Assembly (NCBI GenBank): GCA_964496245.1
Contig: CAZBZG010000003.1
Location: forward strand, 1-37,452
Source: CAZBZG01 sp964496245
GTDB taxonomy: Bacteria > Planctomycetota > SZUA-567
Reading direction: 5' to 3'
Length of the DNA stretch: 37,452 bases
Shown: positions 8,117 through 15,566 of the stretch, in pieces
Numbering within the stretch: position 1 is the stretch's first letter
How the letters are laid out: each line of letters begins with the position of its first letter
Program-made: the position numbers and the translations under genes
The notes under the pieces: generated by a model
What the model saw: only the letters and a program-made list of their open reading frames with translations
Databases searched by the model: none
Told to the model about the DNA's origin: nothing

Positions 8117-9954
8117 GCCGCCGGTCCGACCGCATCGACGCCATCATCGAACGCGAACTCGCCGACGTCGAGGGATACAAGGGCGGCGCGGGCCAGGACC
8201 TCGTCCGCCTCTGGCGGGTCTACCTCAATCGGCATCACGCGCACGTGGTGGGCGCCACAATCCTGGTGGCGCTGGGGGTCATCGTCACCTACGGCTTCCC
8301 CCTGACCGCGCGGTATCTGATCGACGAGGTCCTCGCGGGAATCCGCAACCTGTCGGCCCAGGCGTTTGCGCGCCGCTACCGGGGGCTGCTCCTCGTCTTC
8401 GGCCTCAACTGCGGTATCTGGACGGTCAAGGTCATCACGGAATGGCTGAGCCGGCGACTGCTCGTCACGAGCGGGCAGCAACTCGTCTACGGCCTGCGCC
8501 GGGATCTCCACGAAAAGCTCCAGCAGCTGCACGTCGGCTTCTACGAGCGGATCCCGCCCGGCAGGCTGCTCAGCCGCGTGCTGGACGACGTGAACATCAT
8601 CCAGGAATGGTCGACCATGCGCCTTGTGATGCTCTTCAGCTGCCTGGTGACGATCGCCTTCGGCGGCGTGCTCATGGTCTGGCTTCACTGGCGGATGGCG
8701 CTCATCGTCTTCCTGGCGCTGCCCTTCTACGCCGTGGCCTACCGCGTGTTCAAGCCCCGGATCCGCCGCGCCCACATCGCCATGCGGCGCCTCAACTCCA
8801 AGCTGTACGGCCTGGCCGCCGAACGCGTGCGCGGCGTGGCCGTGGTCAAGGCCTTCACCGCGGAGAAACGGGAACTGCGACGTTTCGCCAGCCTCATCTT
8901 CGACCACGTGCGCGTGGGCATGCGGGTCGTGACCTATACCCACGGCCTCGCGTTTCTGGCCATGACCATCTCGGCCGTGGCGCTGGGCGTGGTCATCTAC
9001 ATCCTCTTCCTCCAGGTCAAGGCCGGACCGGCCGCGGGCGGGATCACGCTGGGCAGCGCGATCGCCTTCATCGACGTTTCGCGACGCCTCTTCAATCCGG
9101 TGGCCCAGCTCGCGAGCATGCTGACCATGATCCAGGCCGTATTCGTCGTCATCCGCCGGGTCCTGCGCATCCTTGACACGCGGGTCGACGTGGTCCCCGG
9201 GTCGATCCAGCTGGCCGGCATGAAGGGCAAGATCTCGTTCGACCACGTCACGTTCACCTATCCCGACCAGTCCGCCCCGGCCCTTCGCGCTATCGATTTT
9301 CACATCCACGCGGGCGAGAAGGTGGCGCTCATGGGCCCCTCGGGCGCGGGCAAGAGCACCATCTTCCAGCTGCTCATGCGGTTCTACGACCCCCAGCAGG
9401 GGACCGTGCGCGTGGGCGGGGTCAACCTGGTAGACGCCGATCCCGGCTCGGTCCGGCGGCACGTGCGCATGGTCCAGCAGGAGCCGGTGATCTTCTCCGG
9501 CACGGTCGCCGACAACATCGCCTACGGCGACTTCGATGCCCGGCCGGTCGAGATCATGCGTGCGGCCGAAGCGGCCGAGCTCCACTCGTTCATCATGGAC
9601 CAGCCGGTCAAGTACGAGACCTTGATCGGCGAAAACGGCGTCACGCTCTCGGGCGGCCAGAAGCAGCGCCTGGCCCTGGCCACGGCCCTGCTCACCGATC
9701 CCGAGATCCTGCTTTTGGACGACACCACCAGCGCGCTCGATACCAAGACCGAAGCCCGCATCCGCGCCACCCTCAACAAGGTACTCGAAGGACGCACCAG
9801 CTTCATCATCACCCAGCGCATCGCCACGGCCCGGGACTGCGACCGGATCATCGTCATGGAAGAGGGCCGGATCACCCAGATGGGCACCCACGAGGAACTC
9901 TCCCAGCAGCCCGGCTTCTACCAGCGCATCTGCGAGCAGCAGGAGGCGGTGTAG
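8113..9954 (+). CDS. heterodimeric ABC exporter, subunit 2 (degenerate Walker B and H-loop)
   Basis: This 613-aa partner of the preceding subunit has a membrane domain with six helices (about 40-350) and a nucleotide-binding domain with Walker A GPSGAGKST (408-416), canonical signature LSGGQ (512-516), Walker B LLLDD (533-537) in which the catalytic Glu is Asp537, and Gln568 in place of the switch His (TQRIA). Together with the altered signature of subunit 1, all deviations fall in one composite ATP site. This is the known pattern of asymmetric exporters of the TM287/288, TmrAB and BmrCD kind. The other site, made of subunit 1 Walker B and this signature, is intact. The GTG start overlaps the upstream stop. 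Confidence 0.93.
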   Translation: MSRRSDRIDAIIERELADVEGYKGGAGQDLVRLWRVYLNRHHAHVVGATILVALGVIVTYGFPLTARYLIDEVLAGIRNLSAQAFARRYRGLLLVFGLNCGIWTVKVITEWLSRRLLVTSGQQLVYGLRRDLHEKLQQLHVGFYERIPPGRLLSRVLDDVNIIQEWSTMRLVMLFSCLVTIAFGGVLMVWLHWRMALIVFLALPFYAVAYRVFKPRIRRAHIAMRRLNSKLYGLAAERVRGVAVVKAFTAEKRELRRFASLIFDHVRVGMRVVTYTHGLAFLAMTISAVALGVVIYILFLQVKAGPAAGGITLGSAIAFIDVSRRLFNPVAQLASMLTMIQAVFVVIRRVLRILDTRVDVVPGSIQLAGMKGKISFDHVTFTYPDQSAPALRAIDFHIHAGEKVALMGPSGAGKSTIFQLLMRFYDPQQGTVRVGGVNLVDADPGSVRRHVRMVQQEPVIFSGTVADNIAYGDFDARPVEIMRAAEAAELHSFIMDQPVKYETLIGENGVTLSGGQKQRLALATALLTDPEILLLDDTTSALDTKTEARIRATLNKVLEGRTSFIITQRIATARDCDRIIVMEEGRITQMGTHEELSQQPGFYQRICEQQEAV

Positions 9955-9986
9955 GCCAGACGCCCAGCCATTGCGCCCGCATCCGT

Positions 9987-10014
9987 TTGACAATCCCGGT
10001 TTTCCCTGTATGCT
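9987..10014 (+). promoter_or_regulatory. sigma-70-type promoter of the Cys-rich protein gene
   Basis: A perfect -35 TTGACA (9987-9992) is followed after 16 bp by TATGCT (10009-10014). It lies in the 120-bp gap after the ABC exporter and 60 bp upstream of the ATG at 10075. Confidence 0.7.
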
Positions 10015-10074
10015 AGAGATTCCGTGAGGGGCCGCCGGGGCCTTTTCGCCCCGCAGCCCGCGCAAGGAGACCCC

Positions 10075-10830
10075 ATGGCGCTTTTCAGCAACCGGCAGGA
10101 CGACGACAAGCTGCGCAGCCAGCTCCAGACCGAGGAGCGGCCGCCCGATGCCAAACTCAAGGAGGAGCTGAGCACGCTGGTGGCCTCGGGCAAGCGGAGC
10201 GAAGTGGACCGCGCCATCAACGAGGCCGAGCAGGTGGTGGACGAGGCCACGCGCGCGGACATCCGCGGCATCAAGCTCATGGAGATGGGCCGCTGCCCCG
10301 AATGCAGCGCCCGCACGGAAAACTTCCTCTACACCACGGTCTGTCCGGCGTGCGGCTGGTACCGGCGCGGCGCGCCCCAGGCCGAACACTGCGTGGTCAC
10401 CCTCAACAGCGGCGAGACCCTCGAATGCGACCATGTCTTTTCGGTCCACGGCGACCAGATCCTCTGCATCCGGGACGGCGTGGTCTGCCACCAGATCACC
10501 CGCCGGTATCTGCGGCGCGTGGACTATGCCTGGGACGAAGCCGCGCTCGCCGAGGCCCAGCAGCGCGCCTCCAAGGAACGCGAAGGCATCTGCAGCTGGT
10601 GCGACAAGAGCCTGCTCGAGGCTGAGGAGGGCGGGCCGTTCGACGAGTACGTGGCCTTCGGCGCCATGCAGGAGCACTACGTCTTCTGCGCCAAATCGTG
10701 CCTCGAAGCGTTCCGCAAGCAGTACCCGTCGCGCGTGCACCGCAACTGCTACGAGACCGACTGCGCCACCTGCGACAAGTGCATCAAGCGCTACGATACC
10801 GACGGGTTCAAGCGCGTGCTGCTGCCGTAG
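10075..10830 (+). CDS. Cys-rich zinc-ribbon / TRASH-like protein of unknown function
   Basis: This is a 251-aa soluble protein without signal peptide or membrane segment. I chose the ATG at 10075 because AAGGAG lies 7 nt before it; an in-frame GTG at 10024 lacks a ribosome binding site and lies just after the promoter. After a charged helical N-terminus, twelve cysteines fall into three groups: C74/C77 with C90/C93 (zinc ribbon), C173/C176 with C205/C209 (a C-x2-C ... HYVFC-x3-C-x3-F pattern like TRASH/MYM metal-sensing knuckles), and C225, C230, C233, C236. A metal-binding role is likely, but the function is unknown. The gene runs head-on into the UroD-like gene on the other strand, and the two coding regions overlap by 23 bp. 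Confidence 0.85.
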   Translation: MALFSNRQDDDKLRSQLQTEERPPDAKLKEELSTLVASGKRSEVDRAINEAEQVVDEATRADIRGIKLMEMGRCPECSARTENFLYTTVCPACGWYRRGAPQAEHCVVTLNSGETLECDHVFSVHGDQILCIRDGVVCHQITRRYLRRVDYAWDEAALAEAQQRASKEREGICSWCDKSLLEAEEGGPFDEYVAFGAMQEHYVFCAKSCLEAFRKQYPSRVHRNCYETDCATCDKCIKRYDTDGFKRVLLP

Positions 10831-11794
10831 CCTCAGCCGCCGAATACGCCCCTTCCTTGCGCCACACGTCGAGCATGAGTTCGTACCGCTCCAGCGCCAT
10901 GCCCGTGTAGATGCAGTTGCTCGTGCCGAAGACGTAGCCGCCGCCCGGCATGCCGTGGCGCAGGGCGTAGCGCGCGCTCTCCAGCACGTCGGCCTCGCTC
11001 CCCGTCTGCAGGGTGGCGCAGTTGACGTTGCCGATCAGGCAGACCTTGTCGCCCACCCGGCGTTTGACTTCGGCGATGTCCACCCCGCCCTGCGGATCGA
11101 GGCTGTGGATCGCATGCGGTTCGCCTTCGACCAGAGCGTCGAGGATGGGCATGATGTTGCCGTCCGTGTGCTTGATCACGTAGAAGCCCAGTTCCCGGTA
11201 GCCCTGGATGAGGCGGACGAGGTAGGGCGTGACGAATGTATCGAACATGGCGGGCGACAGGAACGGATTGTCGTTGAAGCAGTAATCCGCGCACAGGCAG
11301 AACCCGTCGACCGTGCCCCACGCCTTGATCCGCCGGCCGCGTTCGAGCGCGTCGTCCACCCGGCGCGCGGCTTCGTCGTGCACGGCCTCGGGGTCGTCGG
11401 CCAGGCGCGCCACAAAGTCCATCATCTGGTTGCCGCCGGGGATCGAGTGGGTGGCGTCGCCGTGGAGCGTCACCAGGTACTCTTCGCCGGACAAACGCCG
11501 GACGTGCTCGACCGCGAGGCGCGTATCCTCCTCCGCCCACCCGGCGCAGGCGTGAAAGAGCGTGCCCGCCAACCCGAAGCGGCGGAGCGTCGCCACGTGC
11601 AGATCGGCCACGTCCCGGCGGTGGAGCCTGCGCTCGGTCTCGCTCATCTGCTTCCACTGGCGGTAGTGCCGCTGGGACGGATGCACGCGTCCGAACGCCT
11701 CCATGGTCAGGAAGAACTCGAGCTCGAAATGCGGCACGTGCCCCACGGGTGGACGGCGTTCCAGCGCATGAATGAAGCTTTCCCTTGGTGTCAT
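10808..11794 (-). CDS. uroporphyrinogen decarboxylase (UroD/MtaA-like) family protein, second copy
   Basis: This 328-aa protein is of the same URO-D superfamily as the one at 3800-4852 but only distantly similar. It begins MTPRESFIHALERRPP, has the conserved segment FYVIKHTDGNIMPILDAL (HTDG motif near residue 210), then HSLDPQGGVDIAEVKRR and LIGNVNCATL, and ends with GGGYVFGTSNCIYTGM, all typical of the non-haem branch. AGGAGG lies upstream of the ATG. Its 3' end overlaps the convergent Cys-rich gene by 23 bp. It is divergent from an AraC regulator across 125 bp, repeating the arrangement seen at 3800-6080. A corrinoid- or sugar-linked catabolic role is inferred. Confidence 0.88.
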   Translation of the reverse strand: MTPRESFIHALERRPPVGHVPHFELEFFLTMEAFGRVHPSQRHYRQWKQMSETERRLHRRDVADLHVATLRRFGLAGTLFHACAGWAEEDTRLAVEHVRRLSGEEYLVTLHGDATHSIPGGNQMMDFVARLADDPEAVHDEAARRVDDALERGRRIKAWGTVDGFCLCADYCFNDNPFLSPAMFDTFVTPYLVRLIQGYRELGFYVIKHTDGNIMPILDALVEGEPHAIHSLDPQGGVDIAEVKRRVGDKVCLIGNVNCATLQTGSEADVLESARYALRHGMPGGGYVFGTSNCIYTGMALERYELMLDVWRKEGAYSAAEATAAARA

Positions 11795-11853
11795 GGGTCT
11801 GTTCCTCCTCTGGTCTCCTCAGGCAGCCTACACCGCGCATCCCGGATTTTCAA

Positions 11854-11883
11854 TTGGCGCGTCTCGTGGGTTGGTGGTATAAA
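11854..11883 (+). promoter_or_regulatory. promoter of the second araC-like gene
   Basis: TTGGCG (11854-11859), an 18-bp spacer and TATAAA (11878-11883) precede the ATG at 11920 by 36 bp. The position within the short divergent region allows shared control with the UroD-like gene. Confidence 0.55.
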
Positions 11884-11919
11884 TGCAACACATTCGGTCC
11901 CTGCGAGGAGAGATTCGGC

Positions 11920-12780
11920 ATGACCAAGCACTCCCGCATCACCCTCTCCGCCCGCACCCCGCCCCGGATCGAACGCGCTGTGCGGGCCGTACACCCGGCC
12001 GACCAGGGCACGATCACCCACCGGTACAAGACCACCGCACTCCACCTCTACGAGTACCCGGCCCGCGTGCGCGTCGGCCGGCACACCTATGCGCTCCAGC
12101 CCGGGGACCTGACCTTGACGCCGCCGGATACGGCCAAGCAGTACTGGTTCGGCACCGACGGCCGCCACTGGTGCGTGCACTTCTATCCGGCTGAGAACCG
12201 GTCGCGTGACCGGATCCGTCTGCCCATCCACCTGCGCCTGGGCGAGCGCGCATCGCATGCGGCCGAGTGCCTGCGCGAGATCGTGGATCTGGCCAACCCC
12301 TCCGGCCAGACGCCCGAGCAGGAACGCCTCCGACAGGCCGAAGCTGCGCATCGCTTCCAGAGCCTGCTCCTCTGGTTCGCGCGCACCCAGGCTGCGGTGC
12401 CCGCCCGGCGCGGCCGCTGCAGCGGCAAGGGGATCGAGCGCATGGCCGCCTACGTCCGCGAACACCTGCCCGAGCGGCTCGACGTGGGGCGTCTGGCCGC
12501 GGTCGCGGGCCTCAGCCGCAACTACCTGGCCCGTTGCTTCCGCCAGCGGTTCGGCACGACCATGCTCCGCTACGTGCTCGCCTGCCGCATCGACCGCGCA
12601 CGCGAACTCCTGGAGACCACGGACGCGCCCATCCAGTCGATCGCCGCGCAGGTGGGCCTTCCGGACCTCCAGCACTTCAACAAGCGCTTCCGCCGCGTCA
12701 CCGGCCTCAGCCCGACCGCGTGGCGGGAGCAATACGCCGAACGCACGGACGGGCGCACCCCGTATGCACGCACCCCTTGA
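11920..12780 (+). CDS. AraC-family transcriptional regulator, second copy
   Basis: This 286-aa protein starts at the ATG at 11920, with GAGGAG at 11905-11910; the frame is open further upstream but runs through the promoter region. The N-terminal half is a cupin-like sensor (LHLYEYPARVRVGRH, LQPGDLTLTPPDT). The C-terminal about 100 residues hold two HTH motifs: LDVGRLAAVAGLSRNYLARC and IQSIAAQVGLPDLQHFNKRF, then TGLSPTAWREQY, which is the AraC/XylS signature. It is divergent from and probably regulates the UroD-like gene at 10808-11794. Although similar in layout to the regulator at 5154-6080, the two differ widely in sequence, so they are not a recent duplication. Confidence 0.92.
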   Translation: MTKHSRITLSARTPPRIERAVRAVHPADQGTITHRYKTTALHLYEYPARVRVGRHTYALQPGDLTLTPPDTAKQYWFGTDGRHWCVHFYPAENRSRDRIRLPIHLRLGERASHAAECLREIVDLANPSGQTPEQERLRQAEAAHRFQSLLLWFARTQAAVPARRGRCSGKGIERMAAYVREHLPERLDVGRLAAVAGLSRNYLARCFRQRFGTTMLRYVLACRIDRARELLETTDAPIQSIAAQVGLPDLQHFNKRFRRVTGLSPTAWREQYAERTDGRTPYARTP

Positions 12781-12962
12781 CAGGCCGCGCACGTGGGCCA
12801 GAATCATCGCGCGTTCGCAGGGCTGGAGACGGCAGCAGGAGACGCTATGACCGCGTAGTGGGTAGAAACCGCGGACGCCGTGTGCCGTTCGCTCGCGACC
12901 GATCCCGGACAGGGCCTCCGCGAGGACGAGGCCCGCCGATCAACACGGCGCAGTCTGCGGTT

Positions 12963-13033
12963 CGGAGGGTCCGGCTCCTGCCGGACCGCGCGACACGTGA
13001 GGTGCTGCGGACGCGCGGGAGCGCGTCCCTCCG
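12963..13033. repeat. REPIN-like doublet, GC-rich stem type
   Basis: The outer arms CGGAGGG (12963-12969) and CCCTCCG (13027-13033) enclose two hairpins: GGTCCGGC-TCCT-GCCGGACC (12968-12987) and GGACGCGC-GGGA-GCGCGTCC (13009-13028). Length and architecture match the 70-bp cores at 5022-5091 and 29065-29135, but the stems differ. It lies between two convergent genes, in a 275-bp gap, and may also act as a bidirectional terminator. Confidence 0.7.
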
Positions 13034-13055
13034 ACCCCCGCTCGCGACCTCGTCT

Positions 13056-13931
13056 TCACCGGTAGAGTTTGAAGAGCGCCTGTGTGCCGTCGTCCTCGCC
13101 GCCCTGGGCGGCCAGGCGTTCGTACATTTCCCTGGCCAGATCCAGGCCGGGCGTGTCCAGGTCCATGGCGTCGGCCGATTCGCTGGCGATGGTCATGTCC
13201 TTGATGAAGTGCTTGACGTAGAAGCCAGGATCGAAGTTGCCCGCGATCATGCGCGGGGCGAGGTTGCTGAGCGACCAGCTCCCGGCTGCGCCGGAGGCGA
13301 TGCTCTGGAGCACGGTCTCCGGATCGAGGCCCGCCTGCTTGGCGTAGGCCACGGCTTCGCACACCCCGAGCATGCCGGCGGCAATGGCGATCTGGTTGCA
13401 CATCTTGCAGTGCTGGCCCGCGCCCGCCGGCCCCTGGTAGACGACGTTCTGGCCCATGAGATCGAAGAGCGGCCGGACCCTGTCGAACGTCTCCCTGTCG
13501 CCGCCCACCATGATGGAGAGGCGCGCTTCGCGCGCACCCGTATCCCCGCCGCTGACGGGCGCGTCGAGCGCGGTCCCGCCCTTGGCCTTGGCCGCCTCCT
13601 GGATGCGCACGGCCAGGTCGGGCCGGGAGGTGGTCATGTCCACGAGAATCGTGCCGGGCTGCAGGGCGCCGACGAGTCCGGCGTCGCCGAGATAGACCTC
13701 CTTCACGTCCTGGGGAAAGCCGACGATCGTAAAGAGTACGTTGCAGTGCGGGGCGAGCGCGGCCGGGTTCTCTTCCCAGACTGCGCCGCGCTTGACCAGC
13801 TCCTCCGCCTTGGCGCGCGTACGGTTGTGGACGTGGAGCGTGTAGCCCGCGTCCATCAGGTGGCCGGCCATGCTGCGGCCCATGACGCCCGTGCCGATGA
13901 AACCGATGGTGGTCTTGTCCTTGCTCAGCAT
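13056..13931 (-). CDS. 3-hydroxyisobutyrate dehydrogenase-family NAD(P)-dependent oxidoreductase
   Basis: This 291-aa beta-hydroxyacid dehydrogenase has an N-terminal Rossmann fold with GFIGTGVMGRSMAGHL (residues 10-25), the substrate-binding motif DAPVSGGDTGA (123-133), and the catalytic lysine Lys176 in AGQHCKMCNQ with Asn179. The ATG at 13931 has AAAGGAG upstream; a longer reading frame would run back through the preceding gene. Coding regions overlap by 7 bp with the upstream Fe-S protein gene, so it is the last gene of a four-gene operon. The family oxidises 3-hydroxyisobutyrate, tartronate semialdehyde, 6-phosphogluconate-like or related acids; the substrate is not determined here. The operon's FadR-type regulator fits carboxylate or sugar-acid catabolism. 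Confidence 0.92.
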   Translation of the reverse strand: MLSKDKTTIGFIGTGVMGRSMAGHLMDAGYTLHVHNRTRAKAEELVKRGAVWEENPAALAPHCNVLFTIVGFPQDVKEVYLGDAGLVGALQPGTILVDMTTSRPDLAVRIQEAAKAKGGTALDAPVSGGDTGAREARLSIMVGGDRETFDRVRPLFDLMGQNVVYQGPAGAGQHCKMCNQIAIAAGMLGVCEAVAYAKQAGLDPETVLQSIASGAAGSWSLSNLAPRMIAGNFDPGFYVKHFIKDMTIASESADAMDLDTPGLDLAREMYERLAAQGGEDDGTQALFKLYR

Positions 13932-14833
13932 GATGGGTCGTCTCCTTTGGGCAGCCAGCGCTCGCGTTCCACGAGCGGGGTCTTGAACTGTGTCTTGATG
14001 CGTCCGGTGCTCTCCAGGTGATGCAGGCACGCGCGCAGGCATCCCCGGCCCACGCAGACGGCCAGGTGCCGGAAGCGGTGGTAGATGAACTGATTGTAGG
14101 CCGGGCTCTCGCCCGGCTTCTCCTTCCCGGTCCAGAAGGGGCTGAACGCGGGATCGTCCCCGCGATGCACCTTGGTGCACGCCCGGCAATCCAGGTCGGC
14201 GTGGCTGTAGGTCTGGTTCTCGATCTGGACGCGATGCGTGCGCTCGGTGCCGATGGCGTTCGCCTGGCAGTGCTTGACGCACTGGCCGCACTCGTCGCAG
14301 ACCTGTCCCGTGAAGAGCGGGGTGGGCGCGAGCTCGGCGTCGGTCAGCACGCCGAAGACCCGCTGGCGCGGGCCGAATTCGGGCGTGAGGAAGACCTTGG
14401 ACAGCCCCAGTTCGCCCAGCCCCGCAGCCACGCCCAGCAGCCGCAGGGAGATGCCGCCGTCCGGCCCGTCCGGTTGGTCCTCGCGCGTCTGGCGGCCCAG
14501 GTGCATGCGGAACGGATTGTGGACCGGCACGCTGGTGTGGCCGTGTTCTTCCAGGAAGAAGACGATCCGGCGCAGCAGGCGCGGCGCCTCGACCTCGTTC
14601 AGGTACCAGTAGGAGTCGCAGTTGTACGCCTGCCAGTAGGTGCCTTCCTCCACGGCCTTGAGCGTGCCCCGTCCCTGTGGCACGGCAATGGCGATCGCGG
14701 TCTTGGCCTGCGGAAAGATGGTGTGAGGGTGGAATTTGCGGGGTGCGTTTTCGAAGCGGCTCATGGGCGCGAACCCCACGAGCGCTGCGCCCGCGTCCAA
14801 GGCGACCTCACGGACCTGGTCGGTCAACGTCAT
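13925..14833 (-). CDS. epoxyqueuosine-reductase-like (QueG-type) iron-sulfur protein
   Basis: This 302-aa protein starts at the ATG at 14833 with AAAGGA upstream. The N-terminal two thirds resemble the corrinoid-binding half of QueG and reductive dehalogenases: VREVALDAGAALVGFAPM, then GVAAGLGELGLSKVFLTPEFG (about 134-154) and RVFGVLTDAEL. Next comes a ferredoxin-type motif C179-x2-C182-x2-C185-x3-C189, followed by C216/C219 and C260, C265, C269, which could bind a second cluster with irregular spacing. It lacks the C-terminal HEAT domain of true QueG, and its place in a catabolic operon argues against tRNA modification. An electron-transfer or corrinoid-activating role is inferred. It overlaps the following dehydrogenase gene by 7 bp. 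Confidence 0.8.
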   Translation of the reverse strand: MTLTDQVREVALDAGAALVGFAPMSRFENAPRKFHPHTIFPQAKTAIAIAVPQGRGTLKAVEEGTYWQAYNCDSYWYLNEVEAPRLLRRIVFFLEEHGHTSVPVHNPFRMHLGRQTREDQPDGPDGGISLRLLGVAAGLGELGLSKVFLTPEFGPRQRVFGVLTDAELAPTPLFTGQVCDECGQCVKHCQANAIGTERTHRVQIENQTYSHADLDCRACTKVHRGDDPAFSPFWTGKEKPGESPAYNQFIYHRFRHLAVCVGRGCLRACLHHLESTGRIKTQFKTPLVERERWLPKGDDPSC

Positions 14834-14846
14834 GCAGGGATTCCTT

Positions 14847-15566
14847 TCATCCGCGGTTCTTCCGGTAGGCCCTTCGGCATGTGGCCAGATGCTCGGCCAT
14901 GGCGGTCGCGGCTGCGCGCCCGTGGCCTTTGCGGATGTGATCGTACAAGCGTTCGTGCCATTCCAGGGACGCCTGGCGGTGGTCGCGGGTTTGGGTGGAC
15001 GTGGCCACGAGCGGTCCGAGTTCGGCGGCGAGCAGGCCGAAAAGCTTCTCGAGCACGGCATTCCCTGCCATGCGGGCGATGGTGCGGTGGAACGCGATGT
15101 CCGCTTCCGCATACCGAGCCACGTCGGCTTCGCCTCCCCCGCCTTCGCCGGCGGCGCGCATGGCGGCCAGAAGCTCTGTCAGGGTCTGCAGATCTTCGGG
15201 CGTGCGGCGTGCGGCTGCGAGCCGGGCGGTCTCCTGCTCGATCAGGATCCGCGCCTGGTAGAGATCCTCAGCGTACTGCTCCCCGTCCGTGGCAGCCAGG
15301 GGCAGGAACACGTTCTGCAGGCTCGTCAGGTCGATGTCGCGGCTGACGGTCGACGCCTTGCCCTGGGCGCTCGTGATGATGCCCAGCGCATTCAGCCGCG
15401 CCAGCCCTTCGCGCAGAGCGAAGCGGCTGATGCCGAGCGCCTGCTGGAGTGCGCGTTCGCTGGGGAGCCGATCGCCGGCTTTGAGCTCGCCCTGCCGGAT
15501 GCGCTCCTTGAAATGGTTGACCACCGCCTCGGCGGTCGAGATGCGGACCAGGGAGGCGCTCTCCAT
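14847..15566 (-). CDS. FadR-subfamily GntR transcriptional regulator
   Basis: This 239-aa regulator has an N-terminal winged helix (residues about 10-75) with the GntR signature AGDRLPSERALQQALGISR and a C-terminal all-helical FCD ligand/metal-binding domain with DIAFHRTIA, EWHERLYDHI and AEHLATCRR supplying the usual metal ligands. FCD regulators respond to small carboxylates such as gluconate, lactate, pyruvate-derived or sugar acids. The start overlaps the stop of the FAD oxidoreductase gene by one base (TGATG). A matching operator sits in the operon promoter (16987-16997), so autoregulation of the whole operon is very likely. Confidence 0.94.
   Translation of the reverse strand: MESASLVRISTAEAVVNHFKERIRQGELKAGDRLPSERALQQALGISRFALREGLARLNALGIITSAQGKASTVSRDIDLTSLQNVFLPLAATDGEQYAEDLYQARILIEQETARLAAARRTPEDLQTLTELLAAMRAAGEGGGGEADVARYAEADIAFHRTIARMAGNAVLEKLFGLLAAELGPLVATSTQTRDHRQASLEWHERLYDHIRKGHGRAAATAMAEHLATCRRAYRKNRG

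Noticed and set aside
8077..10740. 887-codon open frame on the minus strand
   Set aside because: It lies opposite the ABC subunit 2 and the Cys-rich gene, both of which have clear motifs. The composition is that of an antisense frame.
12267..14021. 584-codon open frame on the plus strand
   Set aside because: It crosses the AraC gene in another frame, a REPIN and the antisense of the dehydrogenase; no coherent protein results.
13056..14291. Longer, 411-codon version of the dehydrogenase gene
   Set aside because: The extra residues are out-of-frame translation of the Fe-S protein gene; the ATG at 13931 has a strong ribosome binding site and gives the normal family length.
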